In this document: positions 7,328 through 13,323 of the stretch, piece by piece
Numbering within the stretch: position 1 is the stretch's first letter
Layout of the letters: each line of letters begins with the position of its first letter
DNA from: JBKBRC01 sp046292345
GTDB lineage: Bacteria > Bacteroidota > Rhodothermia > Rhodothermales > Rubricoccaceae
Direction of reading: 5' to 3'
Assembly: GCA_046292345.1 (NCBI GenBank)
Contig: JBKBRC010000055.1
Span: 1 to 13,323, forward strand
Length of the DNA stretch: 13,323 nt
Position numbers and translations under genes: made by a program
The notes under the pieces: model-generated
Told to the model about the DNA's origin: nothing
The model's input: only the letters and a program-made list of their open reading frames with translations
Database searches by the model: none

Positions 7328-7840
7328 ATGCCCCGTTTGCTTCGCGCCGCCGTCCTGCCGCTGCTCGCGCTCGCCCTTGCCGCGTGCGACTCCGGCACGC
7401 CCGTCAACCCGCCCTCTCCGGCCGACGTCGCCGGCACCTACACCGTCGCCGACTTCCGCTTCCGCCCCCAGGCGACGGCGCTGCCGGTCGTGGTGGTGTC
7501 GGACACGCTCGTGGCCGCCGACACCTTCTTCGAACTGCTCGACAGCGGACAGGCGCTCTTCCGCTACCGCAAGACGGGCGGTGCGGCGCAGGCCGTGTCG
7601 GGCACGTTCGAGGTGCGCGCGGCGCAGGTGCGCCTGACGTTCCCTGCCACGGCCGAAGCGCAACTCGGCGGGCTGCTCCTGCCGCGCGTGCTCACGTTCG
7701 ACCGCGACGGTACGGCGCTCATCCTGACGCCCGGCTCCGCCTCCGTCACGGCCAACCTGAACGCCTACGACCCGGTCCGCTTCAGCGGATTTACGAGCGT
7801 GCCCGGCGCGATCCAGCTGCGGCTCGTACGCCGGACCTGA
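7328..7840 (+). CDS. Small putative lipoprotein, lipocalin-like
   Basis: Unrecognised 170-residue protein. It has a clear lipoprotein signal: MPRLLRAAVLPLLALALAAC with the lipobox LAAC and lipidated Cys20, followed by DSGTP. The mature part opens with VAGTYTVADFRFRP and alternates short beta strands with turns (FFELLDSGQALFRY, VSGTFEVRAAQVRLTFP, VLTFDRDGTALIL). This G-x-Y start, a mid-protein G-x-F/W and dG turns are the pattern of small lipocalin-like envelope lipoproteins common in Bacteroidota; the fold is inferred by eye only. Asp at +2 would retain a lipoprotein in the inner membrane of E. coli, but that rule is not established for this phylum. The 95-base gap before it holds no obvious promoter box or terminator, so it may be read through from the GH13 gene. 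The gene ends 48 bases before the next envelope gene, which suggests a shared transcript. Confidence 0.82.
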   Translation: MPRLLRAAVLPLLALALAACDSGTPVNPPSPADVAGTYTVADFRFRPQATALPVVVVSDTLVAADTFFELLDSGQALFRYRKTGGAAQAVSGTFEVRAAQVRLTFPATAEAQLGGLLLPRVLTFDRDGTALILTPGSASVTANLNAYDPVRFSGFTSVPGAIQLRLVRRT

Positions 7841-7888
7841 CGCGCCCGCCTTCGCCCCGCTATCGCAAAAACTTCTTCTGCCTGAAAC

Positions 7889-10372
7889 ATGCTCTTTCGC
7901 CTCCTTGTTTTGCCAGCCGCGCTGCTGCTCGGGTTCGCGCTCTCGCTCCCGGCCTCGGCCCAGGTGCAGGGCCTCGGATACCGCCTCGCTCCGCAGGCAT
8001 CCTACGTCAACTTCAGCGGCAACGCAGGGCTTACGCGCGGCCCGCTCTTCGGCGGCGGCGTGGGGTTCTCGTTCGGCGAGTTCGTCGAGCTCGGTGGCAG
8101 CTACCAGCTGGGCGACCAGTTCGAGACGGACTTCTCGCGCTTCTCGGGCATCGAGGACGAGGCGCTGGCCGAGGTGCTCGCTGCGCTCGGCGGGCGCGCC
8201 GTGCAGGTCGAGCGCTACGGCGGCGAGCTCAAGCTCAACCTGGGCAGCGGGCGCGTCGTGCCGTTCCTGACGGCCGGTACCGGCCTGGTGCGCTTCGATC
8301 CGGACGGCCTCGCGGCCTCGCGCAACATCTACCTCACAGGTGGCGGCGGCCTCCAGTTCAGCATCGCCGACCGGATCGGCCTGAGCCTGATGGCGGAGAA
8401 CTTCGCCTACCGCTACAATCCCGGCGCCACGTTCTTCACGCCAGAGGACCTGGCCGCAGCCGGCCTCGCGTTCGAGAGCTTCAACGAGACGACGGTGAAC
8501 AACCTCACCGCGCGCGCAGCGCTCGCGATCTACCTTGGCGGCCGGCGGCCGGGCGAGCTCTCCGACCTCGACCGTGAGCTGCGCCGGCAGTTCGAGGGCG
8601 GCCTGGGCGGGCTCTCGCTCGTTGTCGAGCCGCAGTACGGCCGCGTGCAGTTCGACGACGCGCTCGGCCTGAACGACCTCTCGCTCGCCGCCGTCGAGGC
8701 CGGCTTCGACTTCGGGCCGCTCGTCGGCGTGCGCGGCTTCTATGGCCGCGGCGTCAACCCCGACAGCCCCACCGAGACCGAGCCGGTCGCGCTCTACGGC
8801 GGCAACCTGCGCCTGCGCCTCGGCGCCGGCGCCGGCGTGACGCCGTTCCTGACGCTCGGCGGTGGCTACCTGCAGGCCCTCGAGGGGTACACGGATGCGC
8901 AGGGGCTGCCGGTCGAGAGCCGGCCGTTCGCGCTGGGCGGGCTCGGCGTCGAGCTGCCGCTGAGCGCGCGCGTACGCCTCACCGGCGAGGCGCGTGCGCT
9001 GGCCATGGCCGCGCAGGCCGGCGGCGACGTGAGCCAGCCCGAGGATGTGTTCTTCAGCCCCATGCTCCGCGCAGGGCTCTCGCTCGGGCTTGGCGGCTCG
9101 CGTGGCGCCGTGCCCGTCGTGCGCCGTGCCGACCTCGAAGCCGCGCGTGCCGAGGCCGCGGCCGAGCGCCGCGCGGCCGAGCGCGAGCGCGCCGCGCTCG
9201 AGGAGCAGATCGCCGCGCTCCGCGCGCAGTCCGAGCGCCGGCAGGCCGCCCTCGACGCCGAGCGGGCCCGCGCCGTCGCCCTTGGCGACACGCTGGCCGT
9301 GCTGCGCATCGACGACGAGATCGTGCGCGTGCGCACGCAGGCCGACGCCGAGACGGAGACGCTCATCGCGCGTCGCGACGCGGCTCGCCGTGAGGCGCCC
9401 GCCCGCCCGGACCGGGCCGCCGCGCCGGATCCCCGCTTCGTCACGCTGCCCGTGCCTACCGAGGGTGAGCTCTACGTCCGCTACGGGCCGCCCGGCGGCG
9501 TGCAGATCGGGGAGGGCTTCGAGGCGCAGGCGGCCGCGCCGGCGACCACCCCGCCCGCGGCACGGACCGCCGTGGACGACGCCACGCTGCGCCGCCTCGT
9601 GCGCGAGGCGCTTGCCGAGGCGCTCGGGACCGATGCCAGGGCGCTCGCGCCGGCCGTCCGCGCGCCGGAGCAGCCCGCTGCCGCTACGCCGGCCACCTCC
9701 GAGACGCAGCTTGCCCTTCTCGAGCGCCGCCTCGAGGCGCGTCTCTCGGCCGAGCTGGCCGCGCTGCGCGCTGAGCTGCGCGCGGCGCAGGCCGCCGCCG
9801 GCCGGCCGCAGGCGCCGGTCGTCGTGCAGCAGCAGCCCCGGCCGCGGGCGCCGCGCGTCGTGCAGGTCGCCCCGGACGGCACGCCGCAGACCGTCGCCGG
9901 TACGCCCTTCTGGTCGTCGTGGTCGAGCGCGGGCGCAGGGCCGGTGCTCGGCTTCGCCTTCGGGCGCGGCGGGCCGGCGCAGAGCGTGCTCGGCCTGCGC
10001 GCCGAGGTCGGCTCGCCGACCCTGTTCTACCTGCCCGAGTTGTACGTGGGCCTGGCCGGGCGCCGCTACCTTAGCGGCGGGCTCGACGCCGCCTTCGCCC
10101 CGACGCTCTCCGGCCTGCCAGGCGACGTGGCGCCGTACGCGCGCGCTGGCATCGGCTTCATCTCGCGCGGCGGCGACGCCGACGACGGCGTGACCTTCCC
10201 TGAGCCCGGCGAGGAGCCGCGCGGGAGCACGTTCGCGCTCACGCTCAACCTCGGCCTCGGCGCCTCGGCGCGCATGGGCCCCGGCGACGTGTTCGCAGAC
10301 GTGACGACGGGCAACTTCGGCCGCTACAACCGCCTCGGCGTCGGCTACCGCTTCCGCCTCGGGGGACTCTGA
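7889..10372 (+). CDS. Large outer-membrane protein with three beta-barrel-like segments and central coiled coils
   Basis: 827 residues with no full-length family that I recognise. The signal peptide is MLFRLLVLPAALLLGFALSL with cleavage at ASA-Q (24/25). Residues 25-215 and about 238-405 are two barrel-like segments of alternating glycine/aromatic strands and look like an internal duplication: YGGELKLNLGSG...VVPFLTAGTGL (from Y110) against YGGNLRLRLGAG...VTPFLTLGGGYL (from Y303). Residues about 412-508 form an Ala/Arg/Glu-rich coiled coil (RADLEAARAEAAAERRAAER...). A motif at about 519-540, PVPTEGELYVRYGPPGGV, recurs in the next protein. A helix (LRRLVREALAEALG) and a second coil (about 604-638) follow. 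Residues about 674-827 make a third strand-rich domain with VAPYARAGIGF, ending in the aromatic/basic GVGYRFRLGGL typical of outer-membrane barrels. The stop overlaps the next start (TGATG), so the two are translationally coupled. The role is inferred: an envelope structural or tethering protein spanning outer membrane and periplasm. Confidence 0.85.
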   Translation: MLFRLLVLPAALLLGFALSLPASAQVQGLGYRLAPQASYVNFSGNAGLTRGPLFGGGVGFSFGEFVELGGSYQLGDQFETDFSRFSGIEDEALAEVLAALGGRAVQVERYGGELKLNLGSGRVVPFLTAGTGLVRFDPDGLAASRNIYLTGGGGLQFSIADRIGLSLMAENFAYRYNPGATFFTPEDLAAAGLAFESFNETTVNNLTARAALAIYLGGRRPGELSDLDRELRRQFEGGLGGLSLVVEPQYGRVQFDDALGLNDLSLAAVEAGFDFGPLVGVRGFYGRGVNPDSPTETEPVALYGGNLRLRLGAGAGVTPFLTLGGGYLQALEGYTDAQGLPVESRPFALGGLGVELPLSARVRLTGEARALAMAAQAGGDVSQPEDVFFSPMLRAGLSLGLGGSRGAVPVVRRADLEAARAEAAAERRAAERERAALEEQIAALRAQSERRQAALDAERARAVALGDTLAVLRIDDEIVRVRTQADAETETLIARRDAARREAPARPDRAAAPDPRFVTLPVPTEGELYVRYGPPGGVQIGEGFEAQAAAPATTPPAARTAVDDATLRRLVREALAEALGTDARALAPAVRAPEQPAAATPATSETQLALLERRLEARLSAELAALRAELRAAQAAAGRPQAPVVVQQQPRPRAPRVVQVAPDGTPQTVAGTPFWSSWSSAGAGPVLGFAFGRGGPAQSVLGLRAEVGSPTLFYLPELYVGLAGRRYLSGGLDAAFAPTLSGLPGDVAPYARAGIGFISRGGDADDGVTFPEPGEEPRGSTFALTLNLGLGASARMGPGDVFADVTTGNFGRYNRLGVGYRFRLGGL

Positions 10373-11427
10373 TGCGCGCGCCGCTTCCGCTCGGCTGGCT
10401 GGTTCGGCCTCGCTGGTGGGCGCTGCCGGCGCTCGTCGCCGCGCTCGTCGCCGCTCCGGTCCCGGAGGCGCAGGCGCAGCAGGCCGACACAGTCGTCGTG
10501 CCGGTGCCGGTCGAGGGCGGCGTGCTGTACTACCGCGCCGGCGCGCCCGGCGGCGTGCGCATCCGCTCCCGTCGCGCGCCGGCGCGCCCGGCGGCACGGC
10601 TGGCCCCACCGAGTGCCGCCGCGTCGTGGCCGGGCGCCGCGCCGCTCGCTCGCGTCCCCGGGGGGGCAGAGGCGATCACACCCGAAGACCTCGCCGCGTT
10701 CGAGGAGCGCCTGCTCCGCGCCCTCGATGCCCGCCTGGCCGAGCTAGTGCAGAGCCTGCCCACGCAGACCGCCGCGCCCGGCGTCGCCGCGGGCGCGGCG
10801 CCCCCGCCGACGGTCGTCGTGGTGCCGGGGCAGGAGACGAGTGACCTCGTCGTACAGGGGCCGCCACGGCCGGCCGTGCCGCCACCTGCCCCGGCAGCGC
10901 CGCCGGCGCCACCGGTCGTCGTCACGCCCGGGCCGCCGCTGCAGCCTGCCCCGCGCGCGCCCGTGCGCCCCGTCGGGCCGCCTGCCCCGCCGCCCGCGCC
11001 CGCCGCGCCCGACACCGTCGTGCCCGACACCGTCGTGACGGTCGAGGAGGTGGAGCGGCGCATCCTCGAGACGGGACTCTTCCGCACCACAAGGGTCCTC
11101 TTCGCGACAGCCCGCGCGGACCTGCTCGACGCCTCGCGCGCCACGCTCGACGCCGTCGGCGAGGTGATCGCGCGCTACCCGTCGCTGCGCATCGCCGTAG
11201 ACGGGCACACCGATAGCGTAGGCTCGGACGCCACCAACGACCCGCTCAGCCTGCGCCGCGCCGAGAGCGTGCGCGCCTACCTCCTCGAGCGCTTCCCCGA
11301 GATCGCCCCCGAGCGGCTTGTCGCGCGCGGCTTCGGCAGCCGGCAGCCCGTGGCCTCGAACGCGACCGACCTCGGGCGCACGCTCAACCGCCGCGTGGAG
11401 TTCGTCGTGCTTGGCACGGGCGAGTGA
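10372..11427 (+). CDS. OmpA-family peptidoglycan-binding protein with Pro-rich linker, no barrel
   Basis: 351 residues. The signal peptide runs to AQA-QQ (35/36). Next comes a short segment, PVPVEGGVLYYRAGAPGGV (about 43-61), closely similar to one in the preceding protein, then a helix at about 104-127 (ITPEDLAAFEERLLRALDAR). A long Pro/Ala/Val linker (about 135-220) is followed by the C-terminal OmpA domain at about 238-350: RVLFATARADLL, VDGHTDSVGSDATND, LSLRRAESVRAYLLE, GFGSRQPVASN, NRRVEFVV. The peptidoglycan-contacting Asp (D290, in NDPLSLRRA) and Arg (R340/R341 in NRRVE) are present, so it should bind the cell wall. There is no N-terminal barrel. Membrane anchoring, if any, must come through a partner, for which the coupled upstream barrel protein is the obvious candidate. 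ATG 10372 overlaps the upstream stop by one base; a GGGGGA run just upstream is the closest thing to a ribosome binding site in the window. Confidence 0.92.
   Translation: MRAPLPLGWLVRPRWWALPALVAALVAAPVPEAQAQQADTVVVPVPVEGGVLYYRAGAPGGVRIRSRRAPARPAARLAPPSAAASWPGAAPLARVPGGAEAITPEDLAAFEERLLRALDARLAELVQSLPTQTAAPGVAAGAAPPPTVVVVPGQETSDLVVQGPPRPAVPPPAPAAPPAPPVVVTPGPPLQPAPRAPVRPVGPPAPPPAPAAPDTVVPDTVVTVEEVERRILETGLFRTTRVLFATARADLLDASRATLDAVGEVIARYPSLRIAVDGHTDSVGSDATNDPLSLRRAESVRAYLLERFPEIAPERLVARGFGSRQPVASNATDLGRTLNRRVEFVVLGTGE
11008..11037 (+). repeat. 15-bp in-frame tandem duplication in the OmpA-family gene linker
   Basis: CCCGACACCGTCGTG occurs twice in a row (11008-11022, 11023-11037) and encodes PDTVV-PDTVV at the junction between the proline-rich linker and the OmpA domain. 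Being a multiple of three, it only changes linker length. Confidence 0.9.
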
Positions 11428-11462
11428 GACGCGCCGGCCGCTTCGGCTCGGAACGCGGCGTC
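11428..11462 (+). terminator. Possible GC-rich hairpin after the OmpA-family gene
   Basis: Directly after the stop, GACGC (11428-11432) can pair with GCGTC (11458-11462), with an inner GCCG-CTT-CGGC hairpin between them. No T-run follows, so it is not a classical intrinsic terminator; it may only slow or protect the transcript end. Confidence 0.3.
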
Positions 11463-11520
11463 TCGCGTATCTGCGCGCCCTTTACACGCGCCGGCGCCCT
11501 CGGGGCCCGGGGGCGAGCGG

Positions 11521-11528
11521 TATCTTGC
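11521..11528 (+). promoter_or_regulatory. Putative -7 promoter box for efp
   Basis: TATCTTGC matches the TA-N2-TT core of the Bacteroidota -7 element and lies 32 bases before the efp ATG in an otherwise GC-rich gap. No good -33 TTTG was found at the expected 19-21 base distance; the only T-rich spot upstream, TTTA at 11481, is too far away. Confidence 0.45.
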
Positions 11529-11560
11529 CCGTCTCAGCACTCCCCAGACCTCCCGACAGC

Positions 11561-12130
11561 ATGGCGTCCACCGCCGACTTCCGCAACGGTCTCGTACTCA
11601 ACTGGCGCGACGACCTCTGGCAGATCATCGAGTTCCTCCACGTCAAGCCCGGCAAGGGCAGCGCCTTCGTGCGCACCAAGCTGCGCAACGTGCGCAACGG
11701 CAAGGTCGTCGACTCGACGTTCCGCGCCGGCGAGCGCGTCGAGACGGCGCGCGTCGAGCGGCGCCACATGCAGTTCCTCTACGAGGACGAGACGGGGCTG
11801 CACTTCATGAACACCGAGACGTACGACCAGGTGACGCTCCGCGCGGAGATGGTGCCCGGCAAGGGGTTCATCAAGGAGGGGGGCATGATCGACGTGCTCT
11901 TCGACGGGACGACGGACGAGCCGCTCACGGTGGAGATGCCGCGGCAGGTGGATCTCGTCGTCGCGCAGACCGACCCCGGCGTCAAGGGCGACACGGCCAC
12001 CGGGGCCACCAAGCCGGCCACGCTCGAGAGCGGCGCTACGGTCAACGTGCCGCTGTTCATCAATGAGGGCGACACGGTCCGCGTCGATACGGAAACCGGC
12101 ACCTACCAGACGCGCGTCAGCGCGGCCTGA
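11561..12130 (+). CDS. efp: Elongation factor P
   Basis: Cytoplasmic translation factor that binds between the P and E sites and rescues ribosomes stalled on consecutive prolines. At 189 residues it has normal family length with all three beta-barrel domains. The N-terminal KOW-like domain starts ADFRNGLVLNWRDDLWQIIEF and carries the loop HVKPGKGSAFVRTKLRN; Lys32 in PGKG corresponds to the lysine modified in E. coli (K34). The middle OB domain has MQFLYEDETGLHFMNTETYDQ. The C-terminal OB domain has the signature TDPGVKGDTATGATKPATLESG and VPLFINEGDTVRVDTETGTY. No modification-enzyme genes are in the window. ATG 11561 is the natural start; no Shine-Dalgarno precedes it. Its position ahead of accB-accC is a gene order seen in many bacteria. 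The factor is a sensible companion for the proline-run proteins encoded nearby. Confidence 0.98.
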   Translation: MASTADFRNGLVLNWRDDLWQIIEFLHVKPGKGSAFVRTKLRNVRNGKVVDSTFRAGERVETARVERRHMQFLYEDETGLHFMNTETYDQVTLRAEMVPGKGFIKEGGMIDVLFDGTTDEPLTVEMPRQVDLVVAQTDPGVKGDTATGATKPATLESGATVNVPLFINEGDTVRVDTETGTYQTRVSAA

Positions 12131-12162
12131 CCCGCGCCTGCGTGCCCGCGCTCGCATGCACG

Positions 12163-12186
12163 CCCGCGGGGCGCCCCGGCCGCGGG
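12163..12186. promoter_or_regulatory. Perfect 7-bp inverted repeat next to the accB promoter
   Basis: CCCGCGG (12163-12169) is mirrored by CCGCGGG (12180-12186) across a 10-base loop. The right arm ends two bases before the TTG of the putative -33 element of accB. It could be an operator, a hairpin closing the efp transcript (no T-run follows), or chance in such GC-rich DNA. Confidence 0.35.
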
Positions 12187-12217
12187 GTTGCCTCTCCGGC
12201 GCGCGGGCGTAGCTTCG
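12187..12217 (+). promoter_or_regulatory. Putative Bacteroidota-type promoter for accB-accC
   Basis: GTTG (12187-12190), then 19 bases, then TAGCTTCG (12210-12217). This matches the TTTG / about 19-base spacer / TAnnTTTG layout of Bacteroidota sigma-A promoters and is the best two-part match in the window. Transcription would begin near 12223, about 23 bases before the accB ATG. It implies that accB-accC can be expressed apart from efp. Confidence 0.55.
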
Positions 12218-12245
12218 TGCCTGCCCCTCACGCGCCCCGCCCCTC

Positions 12246-12728
12246 ATGGATCTCGACAAAATCGAACGGCTGCTGGAGATCGTCGCGCGCAGCGGCATGG
12301 CCGAAGTCAAGGTCGAAGACGGCGACTTCAAGCTCACCGTGCGCGCCGTGGCCCCGGCCGCTGCCGCCCCGGTGGCCGCCGCCCCGGCGCCGGTCGTGAC
12401 CGTGCCGGCTGCTCCCACGCCTCCCTCCCCCGCGGCGGCGCAGGCCGAGGCCCCTCCCGCTGCGCCCTCCGACGAGCCCGGCCCCAACGATGCCATCGTC
12501 CCCGCGCCCATCGTGGGCACGTTCTACCGCGCCCCGGCGCCCGACGCAGACCCCTTCGTGCAGGTCGGCGACCGCGTGGAGGTCGGGCAGACGCTGTGCA
12601 TCATCGAGGCGATGAAGCTCATGAACGAGATCCAGAGCGAGGTCGCCGGCACGGTGCGCCGCATCCTCGTCGAGAACGCGCAGCCGGTCGAGTACGACCA
12701 GCCGCTGTTCGTGATCGAGAAAGCCTGA
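12246..12728 (+). CDS. accB: Biotin carboxyl carrier protein of acetyl-CoA carboxylase
   Basis: Carrier subunit of acetyl-CoA carboxylase. Its biotin is carboxylated by AccC, then the carboxyl group goes to acetyl-CoA to make malonyl-CoA for fatty acid synthesis in the cytoplasm. The 160-residue length is typical. The N-terminal helix-strand piece MDLDKIERLLEIVARSGMAE and VEDGDFKLTVR is the BCCP-specific start. An Ala/Pro linker covers about 36-78. The biotinyl domain follows: PIVGTFYRAPAPDADPFV, the thumb-like region, then EAMKLMNE with biotinyl Lys at about residue 124, ending QPLFVIEKA. ATG 12246 has no Shine-Dalgarno. The gene lies 46 bases before accC with no promoter-like box between them, so they form an operon. 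Confidence 0.98.
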   Translation: MDLDKIERLLEIVARSGMAEVKVEDGDFKLTVRAVAPAAAAPVAAAPAPVVTVPAAPTPPSPAAAQAEAPPAAPSDEPGPNDAIVPAPIVGTFYRAPAPDADPFVQVGDRVEVGQTLCIIEAMKLMNEIQSEVAGTVRRILVENAQPVEYDQPLFVIEKA

Positions 12729-12774
12729 ACCGCGTCCCGAGCGTCGCTGCAGCCCCGCCCGTCCCGGTGCGCCC

Positions 12775-13323
12775 ATGATCCAGAAGGTCCTCATCGCTAA
12801 CCGCGGCGAGATCGCGCTCCGCATCATCCGGACGTGCCACGAGATGGGCCTCAAGACGGTCGCGGTCTACTCGACCGCCGACCGCGACACGCTCGCCGTC
12901 CGCTTCGCCGACGAAGCCGTGTGCATCGGCCCGCCGCCGTCGGCGGAGAGCTATCTCCGCCCGGACCGCATCATCGCCGCGTGCGAAGTCACCGGCGCCG
13001 ACGCCGTGCATCCGGGCTACGGCTTCCTCTCCGAGAACGCCGCGTTCGCGCAGACCTGCGCCGACCACGGCCTCGTGTTCATCGGCCCGACGCCGGACAC
13101 GATCACGCGCATGGGCGACAAGAGCACAGCCAAGGAGACCATGCGCGCGGCCGGCGTGCCCGTCGTGCCCGGCTCCGACGGCGCCGTCGCCTCGCCCGAG
13201 GAGGGGCTCCGCGCCGCGCGCGCGGCCGGCTTCCCGGTCATGATCAAGGCCTCGGCCGGCGGGGGCGGGCGCGGCATGCGCATGGCGCGCGACGAGGACG
13301 AGTTCCGGCAGCTCTACGCCCAG
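12775..13323 (+). CDS. accC: Biotin carboxylase subunit of acetyl-CoA carboxylase, 5' portion (cut by window end)
   Basis: ATP-grasp enzyme that carboxylates the biotin on AccB using bicarbonate and ATP. 183 codons of an expected roughly 450 are present; the frame is open to the last base. The biotin carboxylase N-domain starts MIQKVLIANRGEIALRIIR and runs through VYSTADRDTLAVRFADEAV and the signature ADAVHPGYGFLSENAAFA to FIGPTPDTI. The ATP-grasp domain follows with MGDKSTAK (Lys116, equivalent to the E. coli ATP-binding lysine), then FPVMIKASAGGGGRGMR with Lys158 and the glycine-rich ATP loop. The start is set by alignment to the family N-terminus. This could in principle be the carboxylase half of another biotin enzyme, but the adjacent accB makes AccC the natural call. 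Confidence 0.97.
   Translation, partial: MIQKVLIANRGEIALRIIRTCHEMGLKTVAVYSTADRDTLAVRFADEAVCIGPPPSAESYLRPDRIIAACEVTGADAVHPGYGFLSENAAFAQTCADHGLVFIGPTPDTITRMGDKSTAKETMRAAGVPVVPGSDGAVASPEEGLRAARAAGFPVMIKASAGGGGRGMRMARDEDEFRQLYAQ

Noticed and set aside
7267..8577. 436-codon forward open frame spanning the lipoprotein gene and the barrel gene start
   Set aside because: An out-of-frame Arg-rich translation crossing two real genes that each have clear signal peptides.
7322..10609. Antisense open frame of 1095 codons opposite the lipoprotein, barrel and OmpA-family genes
   Set aside because: It lies fully opposite genes with signal peptides and good domains, has the Arg/Ala/Glu-rich composition typical of antisense frames in very GC-rich DNA, runs through two real gene boundaries and shows no recognisable domain.

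Overview
This is a dense stretch of bacterial chromosome with very high G+C, clearly above 70% by eye. All ten recognisable genes lie on the + strand and no gap exceeds 133 bases. Three things suggest a high-GC member of the Bacteroidota/Rhodothermota (a Rhodothermus/Salinibacter/Rubricoccus-like lineage). PheS has Bacteroidota-style sequence (RNEAISYKSF, FHQVEGL, an end in RFLQQF). No gene start has a proper Shine-Dalgarno sequence. Several gene heads carry TA-N2-TT boxes resembling the Bacteroidota -7 promoter element. This placement is an inference; no 16S rRNA or marker tree is available here.

Layout: (1) 1-3397, the pheS 3' portion and complete pheT, the two subunits of phenylalanyl-tRNA synthetase. 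They are separated by a perfect 23-bp tandem repeat (4 copies) built from the last codons and stop of pheS. (2) 3449-4349, a SAM-dependent methyltransferase behind a duplicated promoter-like 13-mer. (3) 4449-7232, a secreted multidomain GH13 alpha-glucan hydrolase of pullulanase type. (4) 7328-7840, a small lipoprotein. (5) 7889-11427, two translationally coupled envelope genes: an unusual outer-membrane protein with three beta-barrel-like segments and central coiled coils, and an OmpA-family peptidoglycan-binding protein. The two share a short PVP-x-EG-x-LY-x-R-x-G-x-PGGV motif. (6) 11561-13323, the conserved cluster efp-accB-accC (elongation factor P, biotin carboxyl carrier protein, and biotin carboxylase cut by the window edge).

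The housekeeping genes are ordinary. PheS and PheT form one enzyme, AccB and AccC work together in the first half-reaction of acetyl-CoA carboxylase, and EF-P relieves ribosome stalling at proline runs. That last role fits a window rich in Pro-rich linkers (OmpA-family protein, AccB). The least familiar part is the 7889-11427 pair, which looks like a two-protein outer-membrane/peptidoglycan module. I see no phage, transposon, CRISPR array, defence system, tRNA or rRNA.
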